A stretch of 59,159 nt of DNA from Candidatus Woesebacteria bacterium. Its GTDB lineage: Bacteria > Patescibacteriota > Microgenomatia > UBA8517. The number at the start of each line of letters is the position of its first letter. The first letter of the stretch is position 1. The notes under the pieces are model-generated. The model was given only the letters and a program-made list of their open reading frames with translations, was not told where the DNA came from and ran no database searches. The position numbers and the translations under genes are program-made. This document shows, in pieces, positions 8,796 through 17,113 of this stretch. Where the stretch lies: assembly GCA_020060845.1 (NCBI GenBank), contig JAGUZK010000060.1:1-59159 (forward strand), in the 5' to 3' direction.

Positions 8796-9016
8796 GCTTT
8801 TTGTATCAAGGTTTTGACTTTTTTGGATAACAATGCCCCGTTTTTAATCCATGCTTCCAGCTTATCTTTATCAATTTCGATACTGTCCTTTCTTGGATAC
8901 CAATATCCGATTATATCCAACGGTTTGCCTGTCACCTTTCGCTTATCTTCAATTGCTACTACTCTAAAAAAGTGATCATTTTTCTTTCCCTGCTTGGTTA
9001 GCCTGATTTTGATCAT
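8792..9016 (-). CDS. rpsP: 30S ribosomal protein S16
   Basis: 74 aa. MIKIRLTKQGKKNDHFFRVVAIEDKRK and IIGYWYPR match S16, one of the early assembly proteins of the 30S subunit. It is slightly shorter than the typical 80-90 aa. Followed by khpA with a 4-nt overlap and preceded by rnc by about 50 bp. Confidence 0.95.
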   Translation of the reverse strand: MIKIRLTKQGKKNDHFFRVVAIEDKRKVTGKPLDIIGYWYPRKDSIEIDKDKLEAWIKNGALLSKKVKTLIQKA

Positions 9017-9066
9017 AAGATATTTATATGCTTTAATATATCAAAAATATTCAGTTTTGTATATAT

Positions 9067-9735
9067 TTATTGTGAAAGTTTAGAAAGAGCTTTTTTGGCG
9101 GCGTCTTGTGCAGCTTCGCTTTTGTTTTTTCCTGTTCCAATTGCCTGTGCCTTGCCGTTTATGATTACTTGGATACTGAAGGTTTTATCGTGATCTGGTC
9201 CTGTTTCGCTTACCACCTCATATTTTGGTGCGGGATATCCTCTTGCCTGGACTAGTTCTTGAAGGAGGCTCTTGGCGTCCTTGAGAGGTTGAGCAAGTTT
9301 GTCATCAAGACTTGAAAGTATGAACTCTTTAATAAATTCTTCAGATTTTTCGATACCTCCATCAAGATAGATTCCTCCTATTATAGCTTCAATCGTGTCT
9401 GCAAGTATTGATTGATTTGTTCTTCCTCCAGTTTCTTCTTCTCCTTTGGATAAAAAAAGCAGGTTTCCGATACCAAGCTTTTCAGCTACACTTGCCAGGT
9501 TTGAGGTATTAACAAGATTTGCTCTTAAAGCAGTCAAGTATCCTTCTTCCTTGTCGGGAAAACGGTTGTAAAGCTCTTTTGAAATTATAAACTCCAAGAC
9601 TGCGTCACCCAAAAACTCAAGTCGCTCATTGTTTCCTCTTTGGTTGGGATGTTCATTTACCCACGAACGATGTGTAAGGGCAGTCTCTAAAATGGAGGGA
9701 TTGGTAAAAAATTTATTAATTTTGGGATTGCCCAT
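9067..9735 (-). CDS. rnc: Ribonuclease III
   Basis: 222 aa. The RNase III signature NERLEFLGDAVLEFIISKELY is present with the catalytic acidic residues, and ILADTIEAIIGGIYLDGG carries the second acidic pair. The C-terminal third (DAKSLLQELVQARGY to KSEAAQDAAKKAL) is a double-stranded-RNA-binding domain. It processes rRNA precursors and structured mRNAs. It is 6 bp downstream of the acyl-carrier-like gene. Confidence 0.96.
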   Translation of the reverse strand: MGNPKINKFFTNPSILETALTHRSWVNEHPNQRGNNERLEFLGDAVLEFIISKELYNRFPDKEEGYLTALRANLVNTSNLASVAEKLGIGNLLFLSKGEEETGGRTNQSILADTIEAIIGGIYLDGGIEKSEEFIKEFILSSLDDKLAQPLKDAKSLLQELVQARGYPAPKYEVVSETGPDHDKTFSIQVIINGKAQAIGTGKNKSEAAQDAAKKALSKLSQ

Positions 9736-9741
9736 AAAAAG

Positions 9742-9981
9742 TTAAATATTATCTTCAAGTTCAAGCGATTCGGTGAGATCTGCTACGCTCTCTATTTTTG
9801 AAAGATCAACTCGTTTGGTGTCGAACCCATTTTCCTCAAGTATGTGGACAAAATCAGACAAGTCGGATGGCTGCATATGCAGATCTTCAGAGAAGCTGTC
9901 ATCATTGTCGATGTCCTCCACACTAACCCCAATGAACTCCGCAAGTATTTGCTTAAACTGTAATAACTTTGTCTTTTCCAT
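9742..9981 (-). CDS. Acyl-carrier-protein-like protein lacking the phosphopantetheine serine
   Basis: 79 aa from the ATG at 9981; a TTG five codons upstream is possible. Length, helical pattern and place just before rnc fit acyl carrier protein (acpP precedes rnc in many bacteria). The usual DSL motif at the start of helix II is replaced: EDLHMQPSDLSDF aligns with EDLGADSLD so that Ser becomes Pro, although a Ser lies one residue further on. It is therefore probably not modified in the usual way and may serve a structural or partner-binding role. The alignment was done by eye. Confidence 0.65.
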   Translation of the reverse strand: MEKTKLLQFKQILAEFIGVSVEDIDNDDSFSEDLHMQPSDLSDFVHILEENGFDTKRVDLSKIESVADLTESLELEDNI

Positions 9982-10065
9982 AACAATAAAAAACAATCAA
10001 AAAAAAGATTAATCTATAAATTTAAGGAATGCAAGAAGCATTATCATCCAAATACAATACCCTAT

Positions 10066-10434
10066 TTAGATGTTCTCCTCATGCACTTTACCTTCTAATA
10101 TTGCTCCGAGTACACCATTGACAAAACTTGGTGTACTTTCACTGCCAAAAAGCTTTCCCAATTCCACAGCCTCGTCTATAACAACTTTTGTGGGGGTACT
10201 GGTAAATTTAAGTTCATATACCCCAAGTCTAAGTATTGCCAGGTCAATTCGGTTTAGTTTGTCAATAGGGCGCTGAGGAGCAGCTTTTGAAATCATCTCG
10301 TCTATAGTTTTGACATTCTTCAAAATAAGTTTGGTAAGCTCAGATGCATTTTCTTGATTTGTAAATCCTTGTGCAAACAATTCCTTTACAGTCTTAATGC
10401 GTTTAATATGCCTGGGGTCTTTTGCTGTTTTCAT
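10066..10434 (-). CDS. nusB: Transcription antitermination factor NusB
   Basis: 122 aa from the ATG at 10434, chosen because MKTAKDPRHIKRIKTVKELF is a natural NusB start; a TTG 24 bases upstream would extend into the rpmF end. The core RPIDKLNRIDLAILRLGVYEL and TPTKVVIDEAVELGKLFG are hallmark NusB sequences. NusB with S10 (NusE) binds boxA RNA to prevent premature termination in rRNA operons. It follows rpmF directly and was probably co-transcribed with it. Confidence 0.93.
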   Translation of the reverse strand: MKTAKDPRHIKRIKTVKELFAQGFTNQENASELTKLILKNVKTIDEMISKAAPQRPIDKLNRIDLAILRLGVYELKFTSTPTKVVIDEAVELGKLFGSESTPSFVNGVLGAILEGKVHEENI

Positions 10435-10460
10435 TGGGCAAATTCTAGCTCTTTTCAATC

Positions 10461-10625
10461 CTAGTCACGATAGTACCCGCAGTTGGGGCACGCCGTATGG
10501 TTTTTGCGAAGCTTGCCACATTTTTTGCATTTGACAACCCCACTAATTACCCTTCTTTTTGATGGAGAGTTTCTTCTCTTTCCGCTCCTTGAGTGTGTGT
10601 GTTTCTTTTTTGGAACTGGTGCCAT
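10461..10625 (-). CDS. rpmF: 50S ribosomal protein L32
   Basis: 54 aa: begins MAPVPKKKHTHSRSGKRR and has a zinc-ribbon CKKCGKLRKNHTACPNCG, with all four Cys. This is the Cys-containing (zinc-binding) L32 version. It is the first gene of the cluster rpmF-nusB-acp-like-rnc-rpsP-khpA; the stop lies 26 bp before the chosen nusB ATG. Confidence 0.93.
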   Translation of the reverse strand: MAPVPKKKHTHSRSGKRRNSPSKRRVISGVVKCKKCGKLRKNHTACPNCGYYRD

Positions 10626-10671
10626 AACTTAGCAATTTTAGTCTTAATAGGAAGAATGTGCAATACCAAGA

Positions 10672-12687
10672 TTAGTTTAGCAAAGTTATATCTCCATAGA
10701 AATATCTAAAGATTTGAGTAAACAGTTTTTTGTCTTTTGAAATTTCTTCTGAGGTGTTTTTGGCTTTTTTTATTAAGTCAAAATCACTCCAGCTAGCAGC
10801 TTTTAATTTTGAAAAGCCGCTTTGTGCGGTGCCAAAAATTTCTCCCGGGCCACGTAGTTCAAGGTCCATTTGAGCAAGTTTTGCCCCCGAATGATGTTTG
10901 CTAAGGAGGCTTAATCTTTTATGAATTTTTTCTGAGTGGCTTTGGGTGAACAAGAGGCAGTAGGATTTTTGGTTACCTCTCCCCACTCTGCCTCTTAATT
11001 GGTGTAGTTGGGCAAGCCCGAAACGCTCTGCTGCCTCAATCACTATTATTGCGGCTCTTGGAATATCCACTCCAACTTCTACCACAGCAGTAGAAACCAA
11101 GATGTCGATTTTTCCGTTTCTGAGATTGTCAATCACTCTTTCTTTTTCAGGAGTTTTTAGCCTTCCATGCAAAAGCCCAACACCAAATTCTGGAAATACT
11201 TTTCTAACATTTTCAAATTCTTTTTTTGCTGACTTTATATCTTTTAGGGATTCCTTGTCCGATTCCTCTATCAGCGGGCAAACTATGAAAACCGCAATTT
11301 TCTCATTGATTATCTTTTGTCTGATCCATTCATATGCCCCTACTCTTTTTTCCGGAGGAACGATCCAAGTTGTGGTGGGAATTCTGCCCTTTGGCATCTC
11401 GTCTAGCACTGAGAGGTCTAGGTCTCCATATAAACTCATTGCTACAGTTCTTGGGATTGGCGTTGCTGTCATAGTTAAAACATGCGGAATTTTTCCCTTT
11501 TTTCCACCCTCAACTATTAGGTGTGTCCGTTGTTCAACACCGAAGCGATGTTGCTCATCAATGACGACAAGTGCGACTTTGTCAAAGTCTAGGTTTCTAT
11601 GGAGAAGTGCATGGGTGCCAACAAAAATATCTGTTTTACCCTCGGTGGTTTTTGATATAGATCCAGAGAGAAGAGAAATTTTTATATCTTGATTTTTAAA
11701 TATGCTCTGTAGCGTGTTGTAGTGTTGGATAGCAAGTATTTGGGTTGGTGCCATAATTGCACTCTGGTATCCTAAAGTGTAAGCTGCGTAGCAGGCCGCA
11801 GCGGCAACTGCTGTTTTTCCCGATCCCACATCGCCCTCTAAAAGCCTATTCATTGGTGTTGTTTTTTGGAGGTCGCTGAAGATTTCTTTAATTGCAGTAA
11901 TCTGGCTGTTTGTTAGTTGAAAAGGAAGCATCTTTTCATATCTTGATAGGATGTCTTTTTTGATGTTTAGCTGAGCTGTGGATTTATGGGATTTCCAATT
12001 TTCTTTTCTTTTTTGGTTTGTGATGAAGAGTTTTAGCAACTCATTAAACCCCAGCCTTCTTCTTGCCAATTCTACTTTTTCAAGATCGCTGGGTTTATGG
12101 GCCGTTTGGACCGCATCCTTAAATGACATCATGCCAACTGCAAATTTTTCAGGAATAAATTCTTTTAGAAGCTCCGGATAATTGTCGATCAGGAAGCCAA
12201 TTTTTGTCCTAAACCACTTCGAGGTTATTCCCTTTGTCTCAGGATATATTGGGAAAATGAGCTTGTCACTTGAAGGTATAGAGCCTTCCCAGTGTTGAAA
12301 AAGTGGAGTAACTAGCGCCTTCTGTCTGCCAATCCATTCCACTCTTCCTGAAAAGATGTAATTGCTCCCCCTTCTTATAATCGATGAAAGGTATGGTTGG
12401 GAGAACCACACGGCCTTGATCTTGCCAAATTGGTCTGACAGCTCTGCTACAAACATTTTCTTCCCACTTTTTGAGTAGATGTGGGAAGTGTTATCTACCT
12501 GGGCTTTTATTGATACAGCTTCCCCCACTCTTGCTTGGGTTGTTGTTACTATCTTGCGGAAATCTTCATACCTAAATGGGATGTGGTATAGTAAATCCTC
12601 AATGGTAGTAATCCCCAGCTTTTCCATCTTCTTTTTTACGATACTTCCGACTCCAGAGATATCAGTTACCCGGCTGTGGAGATCCAT
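10672..12687 (-). CDS. recG: ATP-dependent DNA helicase RecG
   Basis: 671 aa. N-terminal wedge/OB region (DISGVGSIVKKKMEKLGI to RVEWIG), then a superfamily 2 helicase core with Walker A EGDVGSGKTAVAA, Walker B DEQH (VIDEQHRFGVEQR), TMTATPIPRT, and the C-terminal motif QLRGRVGRG. RecG remodels stalled replication forks and Holliday junctions by branch migration. Length is close to the usual 680-700. Its N-terminal HhH-like start matches RecG rather than PriA or Mfd. Confidence 0.95.
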   Translation of the reverse strand: MDLHSRVTDISGVGSIVKKKMEKLGITTIEDLLYHIPFRYEDFRKIVTTTQARVGEAVSIKAQVDNTSHIYSKSGKKMFVAELSDQFGKIKAVWFSQPYLSSIIRRGSNYIFSGRVEWIGRQKALVTPLFQHWEGSIPSSDKLIFPIYPETKGITSKWFRTKIGFLIDNYPELLKEFIPEKFAVGMMSFKDAVQTAHKPSDLEKVELARRRLGFNELLKLFITNQKRKENWKSHKSTAQLNIKKDILSRYEKMLPFQLTNSQITAIKEIFSDLQKTTPMNRLLEGDVGSGKTAVAAAACYAAYTLGYQSAIMAPTQILAIQHYNTLQSIFKNQDIKISLLSGSISKTTEGKTDIFVGTHALLHRNLDFDKVALVVIDEQHRFGVEQRTHLIVEGGKKGKIPHVLTMTATPIPRTVAMSLYGDLDLSVLDEMPKGRIPTTTWIVPPEKRVGAYEWIRQKIINEKIAVFIVCPLIEESDKESLKDIKSAKKEFENVRKVFPEFGVGLLHGRLKTPEKERVIDNLRNGKIDILVSTAVVEVGVDIPRAAIIVIEAAERFGLAQLHQLRGRVGRGNQKSYCLLFTQSHSEKIHKRLSLLSKHHSGAKLAQMDLELRGPGEIFGTAQSGFSKLKAASWSDFDLIKKAKNTSEEISKDKKLFTQIFRYFYGDITLLN

Positions 12688-12717
12688 ATTATACCTAAAA
12701 GGATATCACAAAGAAGC

Positions 12718-12834
12718 TTAGAAGGCGTAAAGGAAAAGCGGCAAAAAAGTTGACAGTAAAAGACCAAACGAAGCAATTATTAAAAGAAAGATGAAAAGGG
12801 CTCTTTTTTTGTCCTTAATCAATTTAATTTTCAT
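12718..12834 (-). CDS. Small single-helix membrane peptide
   Basis: 38 aa, beginning MKIKLIKDKKRALF followed by one long hydrophobic helix to the C-terminus. It lies in the 150-bp gap between tyrS and recG on the same strand, 6 bp after the tyrS end. No family recognised. Positive-inside topology (KIKLIKDKKR) and the clean start/stop argue for a real small protein, but chance is not excluded. Confidence 0.4.
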   Translation of the reverse strand: MKIKLIKDKKRALFIFLLIIASFGLLLSTFLPLFLYAF

Positions 12835-12840
12835 AAGGTA

Positions 12841-13989
12841 TTAATTAACCTGCACGAATATTTTTGTGCCTATCTTTATTTTATCACCTGTTTTTGTTTG
12901 ATAGGAAGGATCTATGACCGTAATGTTATTTACATCAACTGCATGCTCAAGTATCAATCTTTTTGCTTTTGTCTTGCTTCCCGCGATTTTGGCAATTGTT
13001 GCCACAAGAGTTCCCATATTCTCAACTTTCTGCTCAAACTTTGGATTTTGCCGTTGGAATGTTTCCTCAAAATATTGCTGTGCTTTTTTGGCATCTTCTT
13101 GAGAGTGTAGCTCCATGACAATTTGGTATGCGAGATATTTCTTGGCTTCCATTGGCGAGTGCATTATTTTGCTAGACATGTCTTTTATTGTCTTCTCGTC
13201 GAAGTTGGTTGCCAAAGTTAGGTATTGATTTATGAGGGAATCATCAATAGACATTACTTTTGAATACATTTGGATTGGGTCATCATCTACCCATATGGCA
13301 TTACCTTGGGACTTACTCATCTTTTTGCCGTCTGTGCCCATAAGATAGTCGGTGACGAGTATGAATGATTCCTTGTTGCGTAGGTCTTTCTGTAATATTC
13401 TTCCCGCTTGCATATTAAATGTTTGATCGGCAGCTCCGATTTGGATATCCGTGTCCATCCAGTAGCTGTCATACCCCTGCATCACCGGGTATAGAGCTTC
13501 GTCTAAACGGACTCGTTTACCGGACTTTAGTCTCTCTTTAATTAGCTCGCGGCTAATAAAATCGCCAAGGCTGAAGTGTTGGGTTAATTTGATAATCTCT
13601 TCAAATGTAAGTTTTTTTAGCCAGCTACTGTTATAGCGGACGTTGATTTTGGTGACATCTATGATTTTTGATGCCTGACGGACATAATCTTTGAGATTTT
13701 TTCTAACTTCGTCCTTGGTAAGTATTGGTCTTTCGGAATTTTTGTCGGATGTGTCCCCTATCAGTGTGGTGAAATCTCCTATAAGAAAGGTCACATTGTG
13801 CCCAAGATCCACAAACTTTTGAAGCTTACGCAATGGGACAGTATGGCCAATATGGATTCTTGGTGCGGTTGGATCAATGCCCAGATAGGCATTAAGTTTC
13901 CTGCCGGATTTTAGCTGTTTTTTTAATTCCTCTTTAGATGGGATTATATTTACTACTCCTCTTGTTAATAATTCTTCGATAACGTCCAT
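12841..13989 (-). CDS. tyrS: Tyrosyl-tRNA synthetase
   Basis: 382 aa class I synthetase. HIGH motif is at 46-49 (PRIHIGHT) and KMSKS at 223-227 (GKKMSKSQGN). The YDSYWMDTDIQIGAADQ stretch is the tyrosine-binding region with Asp contacts. The C-terminal 70 residues (GSKTKAKRLILEHAVDVN) form a short S4-like RNA-binding domain. Diverges from the penicillin-binding protein gene across 96 bp. No leader structure was found upstream. Confidence 0.95.
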   Translation of the reverse strand: MDVIEELLTRGVVNIIPSKEELKKQLKSGRKLNAYLGIDPTAPRIHIGHTVPLRKLQKFVDLGHNVTFLIGDFTTLIGDTSDKNSERPILTKDEVRKNLKDYVRQASKIIDVTKINVRYNSSWLKKLTFEEIIKLTQHFSLGDFISRELIKERLKSGKRVRLDEALYPVMQGYDSYWMDTDIQIGAADQTFNMQAGRILQKDLRNKESFILVTDYLMGTDGKKMSKSQGNAIWVDDDPIQMYSKVMSIDDSLINQYLTLATNFDEKTIKDMSSKIMHSPMEAKKYLAYQIVMELHSQEDAKKAQQYFEETFQRQNPKFEQKVENMGTLVATIAKIAGSKTKAKRLILEHAVDVNNITVIDPSYQTKTGDKIKIGTKIFVQVN

Positions 13990-14085
13990 TAGGTTATTTT
14001 AGCTTAGACCCCAGCCCTTTTGCAAAAGACGATTTAATGGGGAGTTGGTTTGATTAGTTTGGATATTTTGCTAATATAAGACAAT

Positions 14086-16683
14086 ATGATTAATTGGAAA
14101 GAAAGGCGAAGGAGGATGTGGTTCTTAAAGCGAAAGCATTCAGTATCAAGCAAGACAAAGACATTTATCCTTATCTCAAGGGCTTTTTTTTGGGGAGTAA
14201 TCGCGCTTTTGATTTTCATTTTTGTTGGTATTCCTGTGTTTGCATTAACTCTGCCTTCCCCCGAGAAGGTTGTCCGCAAGGAGGGTTTCTCGACCAAGAT
14301 TTTGGACAGGAATGGTGAAGTTCTATATGATGTCTATAAAGACCAAAAGAGAACCCCCGTTGAATTGGAGGAAATATCAGATTGGGCTAAGATTGCCACA
14401 ATCTCGATTGAAGACAAGAATTTTTACGAACACCAAGGATTTGACCCAATCGGCATTCTTAGGGGCATCTTAAGGCTTTTCACAAGAGGCAGAGCTCAGG
14501 GAGGCTCTACGCTCACTCAGCAATTAGTTAAGAATGTCCTTCTTTCTTCAGAACGCTCACTGACAAGAAAGATTAGAGAGTTTATCCTTGCAATTCAGAT
14601 TGAGAGAAAATACTCAAAAGACGAGATTCTCAAAATGTATCTTAACGAAGCACCGTATGGTGGAGCAATATATGGTATTGAGGCCGCATCCGAAAGTTAT
14701 TTTGGGAAAAGTGCAAAAGACTTAAATCTTATTGAGTCAGCGATTCTTGCAGGTATTCCTCAAAGGCCTACTTATTACTCTCCCTACTCCGAGGAAAAGG
14801 CTTACAAAGATCGAACCAAACAAGTGCTCCGTAGGATGAAAGAGGATGGGAAGATAACTCCTGAACAGGAAAAACAGGCTCTAGAAGATCTAGAGAGTGT
14901 TGAGATAAGAGAAAGAGGCGCTTCTTTTCGCGCTCCACATTTTGTTTTATATGTCCAAAAGATATTGGAAGAGAGATATGGTGAGGAGTCGGTTGAGCAA
15001 GGTGGGTTAAAGGTTACTACCACCCTTGATTTAAGTATTCAAGAGGAAGCCCAAAAAATTGTTGCTGAGGAGATATCAAAAGTGGAAAAGGTTCACATAA
15101 CAAATGGGGCGGCGGTTGTCATCAACCCACAAACTGGTGAGATTCTTGCTATGGTTGGTTCAAAGGATTTTAATGCTAGTGATTATGATGGACAGGTCAA
15201 CGTGACTCTCTCCCTTCGCCAGCCTGGATCGGCCATTAAGCCATTTACATATGTTACAGCCATCAAGAAAGGATATACTGCCTCCAGCCTCTTGATGGAT
15301 GTTCCAACAAAGTTTTATGGAGGCGAAGGCCAACCCGATTATGAGCCGGTAAATTACGATGGTAAGTATAGAGGGCCGGTGCAAGTTAGATATGCTTTAG
15401 GAAATTCTATAAACATTCCAGCTGTTAAGATGCTAGCTCTAGTGGGAATCAAGGACGTATTGCAAACTGCTTATGAGATGGGTATTAGGTCCCTCGAGCC
15501 AACTCCAGAAAACCTATCGAGGCTTGGATTATCCCTAACATTAGGAGGAGGAGAGGTAAGGCTTTTGGATATTACCGATGCCTATAGTGCTTTTCTTAAT
15601 GGTGGATTTCGTGTAGACCCCGTTGCTATATTGAAGGTAGAAGACCAGAAAGGAAAGGTTCTTGAGCAGGCCAAACTGGATAAGGGAAAGAGAGTATTAA
15701 CCCCAGAGCAGGCCTACATGATGGTAGATATTCTTTCTGATAATGATGCTAGGAAAGATGTGTTTGGAACAAATTCACTTCTTAGTATACCGGGAAGACA
15801 GGTAGCAGTAAAAACAGGGACGACGAATGATAAACGTGATAATTGGACCATTGGTGGTAATATGGATGTGGTAGTTGGGGTTTGGGTTGGAAATAATGAT
15901 AATTCTCCCATGCTTCAAGTAGCATCCGGCGTGTCTGGAGCAAGTCCAATTTGGAGAAGGATACTTCTTAAGGCCCTGGAAGGAAAGCCTCCTAAGTCCT
16001 TCGAGGTTCCAGGGGGCATAGTTACCGCGGCAGTGGATTTAGTCTCGGGTTATGCAGCCCACGATGGTTTTCCATCTAGAATTGAAAAGTTTATTGACGG
16101 AACACAACCTGGCGATGACCCAGTACATGTTAAGCTTAAGGTCTGTAAAACCGATGGGAAAAAAGCAACTCCTGGGGATATAGTTAGTGGGAATTATGAA
16201 GAAAAAGAGTATTTTATTTTTAAGGAAAAGGATCCATTTGCTAAAGAAGGTGAAAATCGCTGGCAAGATGGGATAAATCTTTGGCTGGCAACTCAAGCAG
16301 ATCCCCGCTACCATCCACCAGAAGACTTTTGCGGGTCGACTAACCCCGTTAGTGTTGAATTTGTAAATCCCAAGGATCAAGACTCGAATCTTGGCAATAA
16401 TATAACCATTGAGGTTAGAGCCGACTCGGTTAACAAAATTTCAAATGTTGAGATAGAGATTGACGGGACACATGTAGCAACTCTTGTCTCAAGGCCATTT
16501 AGGCATTTGACAACATTGCCTGATGGCGTGCATACCATTAAAGCTATTGCAAAGGATGAGAAAGGAAATTCTGCCGATAGAACCATTAAGATTGGGATAA
16601 ACAGGCCCTGGGATTATGTTACCCCCACCCCATCCCCTACTATCACTCCCACCCCCACAGTCTTAATAAGTATAACTCCCTAA
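14086..16683 (+). CDS. Class A penicillin-binding protein (transglycosylase/transpeptidase)
   Basis: 865 aa. One N-terminal membrane helix (about 28-54) then a GT51 glycosyltransferase domain with catalytic Glu109 in SIEDKNFYEHQGFD and RAQGGSTLTQQLVKN. The transpeptidase has Ser381-x-x-Lys384 (GSAIKPF), Ser441-Ile-Asn443 and Lys576-Thr-Gly578. The C-terminus adds an Ig-like domain (about 760-845) and a Thr/Pro-rich tail (TPTPSPTITPTPT). It polymerises and cross-links peptidoglycan at the outer face of the membrane. Family architecture corresponds to PBP1a (mrcA/ponA type). Confidence 0.94.
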   Translation: MINWKERRRRMWFLKRKHSVSSKTKTFILISRAFFWGVIALLIFIFVGIPVFALTLPSPEKVVRKEGFSTKILDRNGEVLYDVYKDQKRTPVELEEISDWAKIATISIEDKNFYEHQGFDPIGILRGILRLFTRGRAQGGSTLTQQLVKNVLLSSERSLTRKIREFILAIQIERKYSKDEILKMYLNEAPYGGAIYGIEAASESYFGKSAKDLNLIESAILAGIPQRPTYYSPYSEEKAYKDRTKQVLRRMKEDGKITPEQEKQALEDLESVEIRERGASFRAPHFVLYVQKILEERYGEESVEQGGLKVTTTLDLSIQEEAQKIVAEEISKVEKVHITNGAAVVINPQTGEILAMVGSKDFNASDYDGQVNVTLSLRQPGSAIKPFTYVTAIKKGYTASSLLMDVPTKFYGGEGQPDYEPVNYDGKYRGPVQVRYALGNSINIPAVKMLALVGIKDVLQTAYEMGIRSLEPTPENLSRLGLSLTLGGGEVRLLDITDAYSAFLNGGFRVDPVAILKVEDQKGKVLEQAKLDKGKRVLTPEQAYMMVDILSDNDARKDVFGTNSLLSIPGRQVAVKTGTTNDKRDNWTIGGNMDVVVGVWVGNNDNSPMLQVASGVSGASPIWRRILLKALEGKPPKSFEVPGGIVTAAVDLVSGYAAHDGFPSRIEKFIDGTQPGDDPVHVKLKVCKTDGKKATPGDIVSGNYEEKEYFIFKEKDPFAKEGENRWQDGINLWLATQADPRYHPPEDFCGSTNPVSVEFVNPKDQDSNLGNNITIEVRADSVNKISNVEIEIDGTHVATLVSRPFRHLTTLPDGVHTIKAIAKDEKGNSADRTIKIGINRPWDYVTPTPSPTITPTPTVLISITP

Positions 16684-16741
16684 AAAAGAGGATATAGTAA
16701 TTAGTATTTTTTTGTGTTAGAGTATCTAATATAGTTTTGAG

Positions 16742-17113
16742 ATGCCAGAGAGAGAAAGGGAAAAAGGGTACCCGCTTGAGATAGATGGTGTTTCTTACCA
16801 AATTGACCCGTCTTCGAATGATATAATTTCTTTATTAGTATACACGGCTAGAAAGGATAGCGAAGGAAGGGTTGCGGAGTTGGTAAGAAGGATTTACAGA
16901 GGCAGGCACGGAAGAAGGCTGGGAAAAGAGAATCGGAGAGCTCTTTTTGAAGAGCTCAATAAAGAACAGCGTATAGCTGATGCTCTTGCCGGTAAAATCC
17001 CAGCAGATATAAGATTCATATTTTCTGAGGTGGACGGGGAGAAAAAAATCGTTGGGATTGAGATCAAAGGTGGAGAGCATAGTTTCAAAGGAAAAAGGAT
17101 AACTCGTGGTTAA
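16742..17113 (+). CDS. Hypothetical protein
   Basis: 123 aa, strongly charged (MPEREREKGYPLEIDG at the start; RRIYRGRHGRRLGKENRR in the middle; ends with KGKRITRG). No membrane segment, signal peptide or known motif was recognised. It lies 58 bp after the penicillin-binding protein on the same strand and its end overlaps the convergent pheT end by 4 bp. Probably cytoplasmic; function unknown. Confidence 0.55.
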   Translation: MPEREREKGYPLEIDGVSYQIDPSSNDIISLLVYTARKDSEGRVAELVRRIYRGRHGRRLGKENRRALFEELNKEQRIADALAGKIPADIRFIFSEVDGEKKIVGIEIKGGEHSFKGKRITRG

